64,000 nt of DNA from Myxococcales bacterium (GCA_029880325.1 JAOUOP010000034.1:1-64000); one strand, 5' to 3'. Positions 28,636-37,459 are shown, numbered from the stretch's first letter. Numbers and translations are program-made. The notes: generated by a model not told the origin, from the letters alone.

Positions 28636-29904
28636 ATGTTTCTCGGCTGGCGAATCGTTGCGCTCGCGTTTCTGACCAACTTCGTCTCGGTCGGCTTCGT
28701 CTTTTACTCCTACGGGGTCTTCTTCAAGGCCCTGCAGGCCGAGTTCGGCGGCTCGCGCCTGGGCGTGTCGGTGGGCTTGACCTGCATGCAGCTGACCACC
28801 GCCGCGGCAGCTCCCGCCGTGGGAAAGCTGCTGGACGCCGGCCGGGCGCGCGCGGTGATGACCGTGGGCGCCCTGCTGATGGCAAGCGGCTTCGTGCTGG
28901 CTTCGACCATCGCCGAGCTGTGGCAGTTTTACGCCATCTTCGGCCTCTTGATGGGCGTGGGCGTGTGCATGCTCGGGGGCGTGTCGAGTTCGACGCTGGT
29001 GGCCAATTGGTTCATCGGCCGCCGCGGCACCGCGCTGGGGCTTGCGACCATGGGCATCTCCATGAGCGGCGTGGTGATGCCCCCGCTGGGCACCCTGCTC
29101 ATCGAAAACCTGGGCTTTCGCAGCACCTTCCTGGTGTATGCGGCCATCGCCCTGGGGCTCCTGGCCCCGGCCACCTATTTCCTGGTGGTGGATCGACCGG
29201 AGTCGGTGGGCCTGCGGCCCGACGGCTTGCCCGCCGACTGCAATGACGCTGCCGCGGCCGCCGGGCCCCGCGTTCCCGAGCCCCTGGACACCCGCACCAT
29301 CCTCGCCTCGCGCAACTTCTGGGTCATCGCCTCGGTGATCGCGCTGAACTTCGGCTGCATGAGCGCGATTCTCACCCATGCCGTACCCCACGCCATCGAC
29401 GCGGGCTTCAGCCCCACCAAAGCGGCCTTCGTGCTCAGCGCCATGGCCGGCGCCGGATCCCTGGGCAAGCCGGTCTTCGGCGCCATCACCGACCGCCTGG
29501 ACAAGCGCACGGGCATGTGGGTGGCCTCGGCGTTTCAGATCGTGGGGATCTGGCAGCTATTGCACGCCGTCGGCTACGTCGAGCTGCTGATGGCCGGTGC
29601 GGTCTTCGGCTTCGGCATGGGCGGCATCGTGCCGCTGCAGGGCGCGCTGGTGGGCGCCGCCTTCGGGCGCCACGGCTTTGGCCGCGTGATGGGGCTATTG
29701 GCCCCGGCGATGGTGCCGATCAACATGCTCGGGGTGCCACTGTCGGGCTACATCTTCGACCACAGCGGTAGCTATACGCTGGCCTTCCAGATCTTCATCG
29801 GCGTGCTCGCACTGTCGATGGTGGTGCTGTCTCTGCTACGGCTGCCGGAGACCGAACCGGGGCAAGCCGCGGCCACGGCGCCCGGCGAGTCGCTGGCGAC
29901 ATGA
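28636..29904 (+). CDS. MFS transporter, monocarboxylate/OFA type
   Basis: This 422-aa protein has about 12 transmembrane helices. The opening (GWRIVALAFLTNFVSVGFVFYSYGVFF) and the NWFIGRRGTALGLATMGISMSG segment are typical of the monocarboxylate/oxalate-formate group of the major facilitator superfamily. A longer hydrophilic loop at about 185-215 separates the two halves. It likely moves a small organic acid across the inner membrane; the substrate is unknown. The stop overlaps the next gene by 4 bp, so they form an operon. Confidence 0.88.
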   Translation: MFLGWRIVALAFLTNFVSVGFVFYSYGVFFKALQAEFGGSRLGVSVGLTCMQLTTAAAAPAVGKLLDAGRARAVMTVGALLMASGFVLASTIAELWQFYAIFGLLMGVGVCMLGGVSSSTLVANWFIGRRGTALGLATMGISMSGVVMPPLGTLLIENLGFRSTFLVYAAIALGLLAPATYFLVVDRPESVGLRPDGLPADCNDAAAAAGPRVPEPLDTRTILASRNFWVIASVIALNFGCMSAILTHAVPHAIDAGFSPTKAAFVLSAMAGAGSLGKPVFGAITDRLDKRTGMWVASAFQIVGIWQLLHAVGYVELLMAGAVFGFGMGGIVPLQGALVGAAFGRHGFGRVMGLLAPAMVPINMLGVPLSGYIFDHSGSYTLAFQIFIGVLALSMVVLSLLRLPETEPGQAAATAPGESLAT

Positions 29905-31019
29905 GGACCGAAACCGAAAAGGCTGCGCGACAGCCGGAGCCACCGCGAGCACCAGCCGCACATCAGGCCCGCGAAGCCCGCGACGCCGCCTCGCCGGATG
30001 CAGTCGCGACGGCGCCGGCCCCACCGTCCCTCGTTCATAGGTTCCTGCGCCGCGTGCTGCCCTGGGTCTCGCTGGGCGTGGGCGTCTTGGGCGCGCTGAT
30101 GATGGACCGCGGCCCCGAACGCGCGGTGCTGGTCGCCGCCGCAACCGTCGTGGTCTGGCTCACACTCATGGTCTTGCAGTGGCTGGGCCGCAGCGATCGC
30201 GCAGAAGAGCGCGGCTTGCGCGGTGGTTTGGTCAAAGTCGCTCGCGCCTCCTCGCTGATGGCGACCCAATCGCTGATCCAGCTCACACTTTTCTTCGCCC
30301 TGCCCTTCTACTTTCAAGCCGCCACCCTGGACCTGGGCCACGCCATCTTCCTCATCGGCCTGATCGTGCTCAGCGCCGCTTCGCTGTGGGATCCGCTGAC
30401 CGAGTGGCTGCTCAGGCGCCCGCTGCTGGCCCCCATCCTGCCCCTCAGCGGCACCTTCGCGGCGCTGACGGCAGTGCTACCGGGCTTCGGTCTGTCCACG
30501 CGCCTTAGCCTGTGGTTGGCCGCGATCGCAGCCGCCCTGGGCATGCCACTGATGGCCGCAGCAGCAGCGAGCCGAGGACGCCGTCGCCGCACCATGCTGC
30601 TGGCTGTGCTGGCCTCGAGTCTGTTGCCGCTGTCGCTCTACCTGGGGGCCACGCGGCTGGTGCCAGCGGCGCCGCTGACGCTGGTGCGCGTCGAGATCGG
30701 CACCGAGCGCAGCGGCAAATGGGTTGCCCAAAACATCCGTGAGTTCTACGGCACGCCCGAGCGGTTGATCTGCGCCACCGCCATCGCCTCACCGCTCGGG
30801 CTCAAAGACCGGCTCTTCCATGTCTGGCGCAAGGACGGCGAGCTGCGGGCGCGCATCGAACTGGAGATCGTCGGCGGACGCAAGCAGGGCTATCGCACCC
30901 AGAGCCGGCTGACGCGCTTCAGCGGCAATGCCACGGGCCTCTACAGCTGCACCGTGGAAACGCTCACGGGCCAAGTGCTCGGAACCCGGCACGTGCGCGT
31001 CAGTCCCGAGCCGGGTTGA
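29901..31019 (+). CDS. DUF5924/DUF2914-like membrane protein
   Basis: This 372-aa protein has a Pro/Ala-rich N-terminus of about 45 residues. Seven or so membrane helices follow between 50 and 260. The C-terminal domain of about 100 residues (SPLGLKDRLFHVWRKDGEL; YSCTVETLTGQVLGTRHV) resembles DUF2914. The combination is known in proteobacteria but has no assigned function. The C-terminal part should face the periplasm. It is coupled to the MFS carrier by an ATGA overlap, which hints that it assists transport or senses the envelope. Confidence 0.72.
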   Translation: MRTETEKAARQPEPPRAPAAHQAREARDAASPDAVATAPAPPSLVHRFLRRVLPWVSLGVGVLGALMMDRGPERAVLVAAATVVVWLTLMVLQWLGRSDRAEERGLRGGLVKVARASSLMATQSLIQLTLFFALPFYFQAATLDLGHAIFLIGLIVLSAASLWDPLTEWLLRRPLLAPILPLSGTFAALTAVLPGFGLSTRLSLWLAAIAAALGMPLMAAAAASRGRRRRTMLLAVLASSLLPLSLYLGATRLVPAAPLTLVRVEIGTERSGKWVAQNIREFYGTPERLICATAIASPLGLKDRLFHVWRKDGELRARIELEIVGGRKQGYRTQSRLTRFSGNATGLYSCTVETLTGQVLGTRHVRVSPEPG

Positions 31020-31070
31020 AGCGTGGGGACTCTGCCGCAGCCGGACGCGCGAGAACGTCAAAGATGGACG

Positions 31071-31637
31071 TCAAAAACCGTGGTGCCCGCCGGCCACGTG
31101 ATGTCCCTCGGGGCCGTGCCCGGGGCAGCGAAAGTCCGCCGCCCGTTCGCGCAGCCGCACTAGCACGGCTTCGGCGTCGACCAAGTGATCCCGCATCAGG
31201 CCGTCGTGAACTTCGAACTCGGCGTGCAACGCGTCGAGATCGTCGATGCTGTCGGCGCTATGGACGTGCTCCGACACATCCTCGTGCATGGCTTCGATCA
31301 CCGCCGTGAAATCCTGCCCTTCCACGCGGAACTCTCCCGCCGCGTCCATATGGCAGTAGCCCATGTCATCGGCCGCGTGCGCCATCGGCTCGAAATGCGC
31401 TTCGAATTCATCGCTGTAGGCGCGAACTTGAACGCGGGCCGCATCGAGCTCGTCGACCACCTGCATGCTCTCATGATGTTCGTCCAGCGAGCGCTCGATG
31501 TGCGCGAGTTCCGTCGAAAGGGGCAGCAGGAGCGAGTCCAGGTTTTGCTCCGAACCATCTGACGCATCGAAGATGCAGCCGGTGAACAGCGCCGACAGCC
31601 ACAACCCGGAACAGAAAACACGACAAAAGCCTTGCAC
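31071..31637 (-). CDS. Helical lipoprotein with His-rich C-terminus
   Basis: This 188-aa exported protein has a signal peptide ending in LFTGC, a plausible lipobox. A fully helical, acidic body of about 140 residues follows, with many His and Met and only two Cys. The tail is CPGHGPEGHHVAGGHHGF. The pattern suggests metal binding (Cu, Zn or Ni) in the periplasm, but no family is recognised. I start at the GTG at 31637 because AAGGAGG lies six bases upstream. A GTG at 31661 is less likely, since it would lie upstream of that site. Confidence 0.68.
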   Translation of the reverse strand: MQGFCRVFCSGLWLSALFTGCIFDASDGSEQNLDSLLLPLSTELAHIERSLDEHHESMQVVDELDAARVQVRAYSDEFEAHFEPMAHAADDMGYCHMDAAGEFRVEGQDFTAVIEAMHEDVSEHVHSADSIDDLDALHAEFEVHDGLMRDHLVDAEAVLVRLRERAADFRCPGHGPEGHHVAGGHHGF

Positions 31638-31756
31638 GACGTTCCTCCTTGGAACCGTCACTTAACCGCCACCGACGGATCGTCAAGCCCTCGCTGGCTT
31701 CGCCAAGCGACTCATGTGGTCGGCGAGCACGACCCACGGCACTGCCCGGGACGCAG

Positions 31757-32524
31757 CTATCCGCAGATCTGCTGCGTACAGAAGCCGCCCGGCTCGGTAC
31801 AGGTGCCACAGCTGGCGTTACAGCAGACCTGGCCGGCGGCGCAGCTGGTGTTGCCACATGAAACGCCGCCACCAACGCCGCCTCCGACGCAGCTGCAGAC
31901 GTTGGGATCGGGATCCCAGCTCTGCCCCCCGGTGCAATCGCCCTGGCTGGGGCACTGGCAGATACCGGAACAGTCGGCGCCACCGGCGGCAGGATCGCAG
32001 CTGTCGCGTGGATCGTCGACGCATTCGGCGCTGCCCTTGCAGCTGAAGCCGGCGAAACCGCCACAGAGGGGTGCATCCACGCAGCCGGGCGCAAAATCAC
32101 AGGGCGGAACCAGACACTGGACTTCGACCAGGGCGCAATACTGCCCGGCTTCACAGGCGGGCAAGCACTCCGGTGCTCCCGTCTGCGCTCCCGTCTCCTC
32201 TCCCGTCTCGTCTCCCATAGACGACCCGGCGTCGTTGGAGTCCTTCTGCGATGGGTCGCTGCTCGGCTGTGCACCACCGGCGTCGGTGGTCTGATCGCTG
32301 GCGGCCTGGGTCCCAGCCGCACCGCCGCTGCCGCTCGTGCCTTCTTCGCTGCCTACCTGCCCCCCACTACCTCCGCCGGAGCTGCTGGCGCCGGAACCAC
32401 CACCTGCACCGTCGGCCACGGCCTGCTGCGCCGTCGCCTCCGAATCATTGCCGGACTCGTCGTCGCTGGCACATGCAAACGCGCACATCAGGGAAGCCAA
32501 AAGGAGAGTTCGCATCACCACCAT
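31757..32524 (-). CDS. Cys-rich lipoprotein with Gly/Ser/Asp linker
   Basis: This 255-aa lipoprotein has a signal peptide (VVMRTLLLASLMCAFAC) with a lipid-anchored Cys. A low-complexity linker of about 100 residues rich in Gly, Ser, Asp and Glu follows. The C-terminal domain has about 25 Cys in short CxxC/CC patterns (CLPACEAGQYCALVEVQC; NTSCAAGQVCCNASCGTC). It is likely surface-anchored. Function unknown. A second ATG lies 9 bp downstream of the chosen start. It is one of three such proteins in the window. Confidence 0.75.
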   Translation of the reverse strand: MVVMRTLLLASLMCAFACASDDESGNDSEATAQQAVADGAGGGSGASSSGGGSGGQVGSEEGTSGSGGAAGTQAASDQTTDAGGAQPSSDPSQKDSNDAGSSMGDETGEETGAQTGAPECLPACEAGQYCALVEVQCLVPPCDFAPGCVDAPLCGGFAGFSCKGSAECVDDPRDSCDPAAGGADCSGICQCPSQGDCTGGQSWDPDPNVCSCVGGGVGGGVSCGNTSCAAGQVCCNASCGTCTEPGGFCTQQICG

Positions 32525-32859
32525 CCTGGAATCTACGCCAATCTTGAGTGAAGCGAGTTCCCGCAAGACCGCAGCTACCCGTTATGGCCGCAGTGGGCGG
32601 AGCAATCAAGCCGGAAACCCGAACGCCGAACGCCCCGATCCCATCGCGCCGGTGGCACGTCCAAACAGTGGCAGTCGGGGTGGTCCAGTCCGCCGGTGTG
32701 CCGCTTCTGGACAGAGCTGGGTCGAAAGCCCCCCCCGCAAAGCGCGAACGCCATGGCAGCCAGCCGCTGCCGACGCGCAGCCGATGCTGTAAGGGCTCGC
32801 GAAGAAAGTCCCGCACTTCTCTTCGGGCGGAGCCAGCCCTGTGCTAATCCTCGGTCAGC
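32525..32859. other. Non-coding stretch with a hairpin
   Basis: This 335-bp gap between the divergent lipoprotein gene and the gene at 32860 has no credible ORF. Near its right end, 32793-32833 forms an imperfect hairpin (GGCTCGCGAAG pairing with CTTCGGGCGGAGCC). Its first bases, GGGCTCGCGAA-GAA, resemble the tip of long hairpin element A. The rest presumably holds two divergent promoters; none is recognisable. Confidence 0.45.
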
Positions 32860-33426
32860 GTGACGCGAAAGGTACGAGGCTCCCTCTTCGTCGACTACGT
32901 GCGCATGATCCGTTCGCGCAAGGACGTGGACTGGACTGCCCTACTGCAGGCCGAAGACCTGCCGTTTTTGGAGCAGCGCACCGAGCCCAACTCCTGGTAC
33001 CCCATGGAAGCCTTCGAGCGCATGGGCAACGCCATCTTGCGCGTGGTCGGCGGAGGAGACCTGCAGACGGTCAAGACCTGGGGTCGCCTGAGCGTCGAAC
33101 AATTGCAGGCGCTGCATCCGGAGTTGGTGGCGGAGGGCAATCCGGCGGAGTCGCTCTTTCGCCTGCAGGTCCTACGCAGCAGCTTCTTCGATTTCGACGC
33201 GCTCAAGTTCCGGGACATCCGCGACTACAGCGTGCAAATCGAGATCGACTACGGCATGGGCGCGCTGGCGGAAGAAGCCGCGACCCATCAAGCGCTGGGG
33301 GTCTTCGAGCGCATCCTGGAATTATCCGGCGCGACCGGCGTCCAGGGGTCGATTCTGGAACGCTCCTGGGCCGGCGATCAGCATACGCTCATCGAATTCA
33401 CCTGGACCGGCCCCACCGCCCATTGA
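32860..33426 (+). CDS. Hypothetical protein, possibly DUF2378/TIGR02265-like
   Basis: This 188-aa soluble protein starts with a GTG at 32860. The sequence alternates helices and a C-terminal beta sheet (YSVQIEIDYGM; HTLIEFTWTG). The layout VRGSLFVDYVRMI...SWYPMEAFERMGNAI is reminiscent of the delta-proteobacterial paralogous family DUF2378 or of haem-NO-binding/V4R-like folds. I cannot confirm either. It has no signal peptide and no catalytic motif. Downstream lies a degraded IS66-like fragment. Confidence 0.55.
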   Translation: MTRKVRGSLFVDYVRMIRSRKDVDWTALLQAEDLPFLEQRTEPNSWYPMEAFERMGNAILRVVGGGDLQTVKTWGRLSVEQLQALHPELVAEGNPAESLFRLQVLRSSFFDFDALKFRDIRDYSVQIEIDYGMGALAEEAATHQALGVFERILELSGATGVQGSILERSWAGDQHTLIEFTWTGPTAH

Positions 33427-33589
33427 GCGGTCCTGATCCGGAGCGCGCCGAAACGACCGCGACAGGCGCCGGCCGCCTTGCAGCAGAGTTGTCTGACGGC
33501 GGTGAGGTCGCCCTTGGTGTCGAGGATTTGGCTGAGCCGGTCGCAGGTGTCGTAGCTGCATTGGTAGATGAGAGCGCTGAGGGAGGTGT

Positions 33590-33840
33590 TGCGTAACAAT
33601 CCCCACGTCGCGTGCGGAGGGCACGTCGATGACCTCGAACACCCGGGGGCTTGGCAGCCGCCCCGCCGCCTTCGCCTCCGCCGCATCACGTCGCCGCCAG
33701 TTCTGCACTTGATTGCTCGTGATGCCGAACTCCCGTCGCAGTGCCTGCATCGACACACCTGGTCCACCGCTTCCAGCTGCGCCCGCCGCAGCGTCTGCGG
33801 AATGCGGGTCCCGGTGGTGCTCTGCTGGCGAAAGTGCTGC
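33590..33840 (-). pseudogene. IS66-type orfA transposase remnant
   Basis: On the minus strand two frames together resemble the small helix-turn-helix protein of IS66 elements. The first half reads RIPQTLRRAQLEAVDQV. After a frameshift near 33745 the second half reads SMQALRREFGITSNQVQNWR, followed by a hydrophobic end PRVFEVIDV. Nothing of the DDE transposase follows toward 33430, and no terminal inverted repeats are seen. It is a decayed fragment marking past insertion activity. The rest of 33427-33589 holds nothing I can identify. Confidence 0.45.
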
Positions 33841-33847
33841 TTAGGGT

Positions 33848-34633
33848 CTAGATCACCGCGAAAAGCAAATCGGTCGGCGTCACCACCCCTGCAGGCTTGT
33901 CGTTGTCGAGCACGACTATCAGCGGAGCGTGCATGGCCATGGATTGACGCGCGGCCCGGTGCAGCTGGGTACTTCCGGGCAGGCAGAGCACGGCAGGGCT
34001 CATCCAGTGTTCGACGCGGGTGTCGTCGCCAGCGTCGCCGGCGGCCAGCGCTTCACTTTGAGTGAATACACCCACGGGCCAGCCGTCTTGCATCACGACC
34101 AGGCCGCGAACCTGGGCGCTGTCGAGGCGTTGGATGGCGCGCGCGACGCTGTCGTCGGGGGCGATGTGGGCGATGGTCTCCGAACTCAGCTCCGACAGCG
34201 GTGACTGAAGGCGGCTGTGGGCCACGGCCCTGAGTATGTCGCTGACCGAGAGCACGCCCACCGGCTCGTCGTCATCGGTCACCATCAGGCGGTGCACGCC
34301 TTGCTTGGCCATCAGCCGCGCCGCTTCGCGCATGGTAGCCTCGGAGTCGACGGTGATGGCTTCGGTGCGGCAGAGGTCGACGACCGCGAGCTGCGCCGCT
34401 TGGGAACCGACGATGGCGCCGGCGTGGGCCCGGTGGCGCAAAAGGTCGGTGCGCGAGATCACGCCCACCGCGCGCGCGTCGCCGTCGACCACGATCAGGG
34501 CCGAGACCGTGCGCACCGACATCTCCATATCGGCCTGCTCCAGGCTGGCGCTCAGGGGCACGGTGTAGAGCGCGGGGCTCATCCACTCGGCCACGGACTG
34601 GGCAAAAGGGCTCGCGGTCATGGCAGAACTCAT
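33848..34633 (-). CDS. Protein with four CBS domains
   Basis: This 261-aa protein consists only of two CBS pairs. The repeats are visible as WMSPALYTVPLSASLEQADM...GVISRTDLL, VDLCRTEAITVDSEATMREA...GVLSVSDIL, a third from IAHIAPDDSVARAIQRL, and WMSPAVLCLPGSTQLHRAA...GVVTPTDLL. CBS pairs bind adenosyl ligands such as AMP, ATP or AdoMet and act as energy sensors. No effector domain is attached. I start at the ATG at 34633, which has AGGTGG upstream; a GTG at 34642 is the alternative. Confidence 0.88.
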   Translation of the reverse strand: MSSAMTASPFAQSVAEWMSPALYTVPLSASLEQADMEMSVRTVSALIVVDGDARAVGVISRTDLLRHRAHAGAIVGSQAAQLAVVDLCRTEAITVDSEATMREAARLMAKQGVHRLMVTDDDEPVGVLSVSDILRAVAHSRLQSPLSELSSETIAHIAPDDSVARAIQRLDSAQVRGLVVMQDGWPVGVFTQSEALAAGDAGDDTRVEHWMSPAVLCLPGSTQLHRAARQSMAMHAPLIVVLDNDKPAGVVTPTDLLFAVI

Positions 34634-34813
34634 GCTTTCCACCTAATCGCGGCACGTCCGGCGGCCAGTGGCCGCTTGTCACGTCCCGCTAGACTTGAAC
34701 TCCGGATTTCAATCTCGGGCTACGCCTGCGGCACCGTCACGGCACGCTGAACCCGCTCTCCCTCGCGAATTTGCGGCAATTTCAAACCGGTCGCCGCTCC
34801 AGCCAAAGCCGCG

Positions 34814-35269
34814 GTGGCAATTGACGCGCGCCGATCGCTGCCCGAACATGCGCCGATGCGGCCGACCAAGGCGAAAGGATCTTTGGCAACGGCTGGGGCC
34901 GGGCCCGTGCCGGCTGCCGCCTGCGAGGGCGAACTGCCGGCGCCGCAGGCGCTGCGGGCGGCGCGGTTGATGGGCCTCGACCCGGTCGGCGATGGTCTGG
35001 TGGTGCTCAGCTTCCCCCTGGGCCCGGTGCGCGCCCCGGCCTCACTCACGGTCGCCGAGCGTGCTGTCCTCGCCGCGATGGTCGAGGGGCTGAGCAATGC
35101 CGCCATCGCAGAGCGGCGCGGTGTCTCGGTGCGCACGGTCGCCAACCAGGTAGCTGCGATCTTCGACAAGGTCGGTGTGCGCGGCCGCGCCGAGCTGATC
35201 CACCGCCTTGCGGGCGAACTCGAGTCGCCACGACAGCGCCCCTCGGAGCACGCGAACTCGGAAGGTTGA
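34814..35269 (+). CDS. LuxR-type helix-turn-helix regulator
   Basis: This 151-aa protein has a C-terminal LuxR/FixJ DNA-binding domain at about 77-135 (LTVAERAVLAAMVEGLSNAA, VSVRTVANQVAAIFDKVGV). The ~75-residue N-terminal part carries no receiver signature. It may be a stand-alone regulator sensing something by its short N-terminal part. The start is a GTG at 34814; an ATG at 34856 is also possible. It ends 7 bp before the next gene, so the two are likely co-transcribed. Confidence 0.8.
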   Translation: MAIDARRSLPEHAPMRPTKAKGSLATAGAGPVPAAACEGELPAPQALRAARLMGLDPVGDGLVVLSFPLGPVRAPASLTVAERAVLAAMVEGLSNAAIAERRGVSVRTVANQVAAIFDKVGVRGRAELIHRLAGELESPRQRPSEHANSEG

Positions 35270-35276
35270 TGTCCCC

Positions 35277-35885
35277 ATGATGTTTCGACGGTTTCCCCCG
35301 GAAGGCTTCACCGCCGGTCGCGCGCCGCGCTACCTCGCATCGCTGTGCTTGTCCCTGCTGCTGTTGACGGCCGCACCTGTGCTGGCGCAACACGAGGGCG
35401 TGCGTATCGGCAAGCCCTTTACCGGCCAGCGCGATGCCGAACTCAACCTCCATGGCGGCCTTACCTATCGCGGTCCCGGCGCCGCTGGCGGCCTGCGCCT
35501 GGCCTTCCCCATCGTCGACAACGGCTTCGTCAGCGCCATCGACAACGCCATCTATCTCACCGTGGGTTTTGACCTCATCTTCGAGCGCTGCGTGGGCGGT
35601 TGTGGGGACTACGCCGAGGACTACGGTGCGGCCATGGCCGTGCCCTTCACCGGTCGCTGGCAGTTCAACTTCACTCCGAAATGGTCGGCCTATGCCGAGG
35701 TCGGCCCGACGCTCTATATTCACACCAAGTGGTTTGGGCGCGGTCGCTTCCCCGGTTTCCTCGGCATTCCCACAGGCTGGATCGCCAGCGGTCTCGGCGG
35801 CAAGTGGCATTTTTCGCCCCGGGCGTCATTGACTCTGGGTTTGGTGTTTCCCTACACGCACGTGGGAATCGACATCCTGCTGTGA
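35277..35885 (+). CDS. Exported beta-rich protein, probable small outer-membrane barrel
   Basis: This 202-aa protein has a signal peptide with a likely cleavage after VLA-Q (near residue 37). Amphipathic beta strands follow, rich in Gly and aromatics (AYAEVGPTLYIHTKWFG; RASLTLGLVFPYTHVGIDIL), ending in a hydrophobic C-terminus. This fits a small outer-membrane beta-barrel. No specific family is recognised. It sits 7 bp behind a LuxR-type gene and may be its target. It is convergent with cobS. Confidence 0.65.
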   Translation: MMFRRFPPEGFTAGRAPRYLASLCLSLLLLTAAPVLAQHEGVRIGKPFTGQRDAELNLHGGLTYRGPGAAGGLRLAFPIVDNGFVSAIDNAIYLTVGFDLIFERCVGGCGDYAEDYGAAMAVPFTGRWQFNFTPKWSAYAEVGPTLYIHTKWFGRGRFPGFLGIPTGWIASGLGGKWHFSPRASLTLGLVFPYTHVGIDILL

Positions 35886-35903
35886 GCGTGCCCTGAGTTT
35901 CGA

Positions 35904-36653
35904 TCAGGTGACGAACAACGCGGTTGCGACCACGGCGAGTTCTCCAAGTTCGATGGCGGCGCCGTGGATGTCGCCACTGTGCCCGCCCAGGCGTAGCTGG
36001 GCCCACAGCCAAAGCGGCAGCGCGGCGGCGACAGGTGCCAGCATCAGCCACAGGGCTCGGCTCGGCGCACCGGCGCAGGCGAGGCAAATCGCTGCCGTGT
36101 AGAGACTGCCGAGGGTCAGGGTCAATCCCCGTCGTCCGGGCACCACCGCCGCGGCAAGACCCTGGCTTCGGGCTGGCGGCATCAGGCACAGGCACAGCAG
36201 GGTGCCGTAGCGCGGCACTAGCGTCACCAGCAGCCAGCAGCCGAGCGATAGCCGTGTTGCTGCCAGGCCGAAGAGCTGGCACTTGGCCAGCAGCAACAGA
36301 CACAGGGCGGCGGCGCCGACGGAACCGATGCGCGGGTCGGCCAGGATCTGTCGGGCGCGTTCGGGCTGGCCGCGGGCGCCGCCCAGGGCGTCGAAGCTGT
36401 CGGCCAGGCCATCGAGGTGTAGACCTCCGGTGAGTAGGGCCAGGAGCGCGACGAGGGCGATGCCCGTGAGCATCTCGGATGGTAGCGGCGAAAGCAGCGG
36501 CGCGCAGGCGCCCAGCAGCGCCCCCAGGGCCGCGCCCACGAGCGGAAAGAAGAGCGCCGCGCGTCGCAGGTCCGATGCCTCGGCACGCAGCAGGGGCACG
36601 GGGGCGATCGTCAGCAGCGAAAGCGCCGCAACGGGCGCGCGGACCCAAGCCAT
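35904..36653 (-). CDS. cobS: Adenosylcobinamide-GDP ribazoletransferase
   Basis: Cobalamin synthase, 249 aa, joins adenosylcobinamide-GDP to alpha-ribazole(-phosphate) in the inner membrane. The conserved GGLHLDGLADSFDALGG and the downstream ADPRIGSVG (family KDSRIG-type) are present, with about six hydrophobic helices. It is the last gene of the leftward riboswitch-controlled operon. The Shine-Dalgarno-like AGGTGA lies inside the outer arm of long hairpin element B, so its translation may depend on that structure. Confidence 0.93.
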   Translation of the reverse strand: MAWVRAPVAALSLLTIAPVPLLRAEASDLRRAALFFPLVGAALGALLGACAPLLSPLPSEMLTGIALVALLALLTGGLHLDGLADSFDALGGARGQPERARQILADPRIGSVGAAALCLLLLAKCQLFGLAATRLSLGCWLLVTLVPRYGTLLCLCLMPPARSQGLAAAVVPGRRGLTLTLGSLYTAAICLACAGAPSRALWLMLAPVAAALPLWLWAQLRLGGHSGDIHGAAIELGELAVVATALFVT

Positions 36654-36659
36654 GGCGAT

Positions 36660-36838
36660 TAGTCACCTGTGTCGGTAGTTCTGGGCAAAATTCGCCGGCC
36701 CTCGCCGGCCCTCGCCGCGTCGACCGCCCTTCGGGCTATCTCCTCGAATATACTCGGTATGTCCTTCGTCGATTCGCCACGCCGAGGGCCGCCGATTGCT
36801 CGCCGAGTTTTACCCAGAACTACCGACACAGGTGACTA
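36660..36838. repeat. Long hairpin element B (31-bp inverted repeat)
   Basis: Positions 36660-36690 (TAGTCACCTGTGTCGGTAGT and on) and 36808-36838 are reverse complements at 30 of 31 bases. The inner arms are partly complementary (GGCCCTCG-type blocks). A small hairpin ATACTCGGTAT (36750-36760) sits near the centre. It separates cobU from cobS. One end is the cobU stop codon and the other contains the only ribosome-binding-like site of cobS. It has the same layout as elements A and C. Confidence 0.85.
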
Positions 36839-37459
36839 GCGCTCCGCGGTCGCCGCAGTTGGTGCATGGCTCGGCGTCACCAGGGCCAGTGGCGGGGGCG
36901 AAAGCCGCAGCATCACGCCCAGGGCCGCGAAGTAGATGCTGTCGGCGCGCGCGGCCAGCCGCTGGTGGGCGTAGCCGGCCAGGTCGCGGAAGCTGCGCGC
37001 CAGGGCCGAGTCGGGCACGATGCCCAGGCCTACTTCGTTGGCGACCACGAACAGTTGTAAGCGCCGGGTCAGGCCAAGCCCGATCGCCTGTTGCAGCCGC
37101 TCGAGGATGGCTTCGTGGTCAGCACCGGTCAGCAGCTGATTCGACAGCCACAGGGTCAAGCAGTCGATCACGACGGCGGCTCCCGGCTCGCAGCGCTCCA
37201 GCGCAGGGCCCAGGGCCAGGGGCGCTTCCAGGGTCTGGAAGTCAGCGCCGCGTTCCCTCCTATGGCGGGCGATGCGCTCGGCCATCTCGGCGTCGCCGGC
37301 TTCGGCGGTGGCGACGAAGTAGCGCCGCGGCGAGGCCTTTTGCGCGAGCTCCAGGGCAAAGCTGCTCTTGCCAGAGCGCACGCCACCACCCAGCAGGCAT
37401 AGCCTGCCAAGCCCGGCTGCTGCGCCTCCGGGGTTGGGTGCATCTAAACTACCGGTCAA
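36836..37459 (-). CDS. cobU: Adenosylcobinamide kinase / guanylyltransferase
   Basis: This bifunctional 207-aa enzyme phosphorylates adenosylcobinamide and then transfers GMP to give adenosylcobinamide-GDP, the substrate of CobS. The P-loop is GGGVRSGKSS. The RIARHRRERGADFQTLE segment corresponds to the GMP-accepting His region, and IDCLTLWLSNQLL is also typical. The start is a TTG at 37459 that overlaps the stop of the upstream lipoprotein gene as TTGA; no other start fits before the P-loop. It is translationally coupled to the lipoprotein. Confidence 0.93.
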   Translation of the reverse strand: MTGSLDAPNPGGAAAGLGRLCLLGGGVRSGKSSFALELAQKASPRRYFVATAEAGDAEMAERIARHRRERGADFQTLEAPLALGPALERCEPGAAVVIDCLTLWLSNQLLTGADHEAILERLQQAIGLGLTRRLQLFVVANEVGLGIVPDSALARSFRDLAGYAHQRLAARADSIYFAALGVMLRLSPPPLALVTPSHAPTAATAER

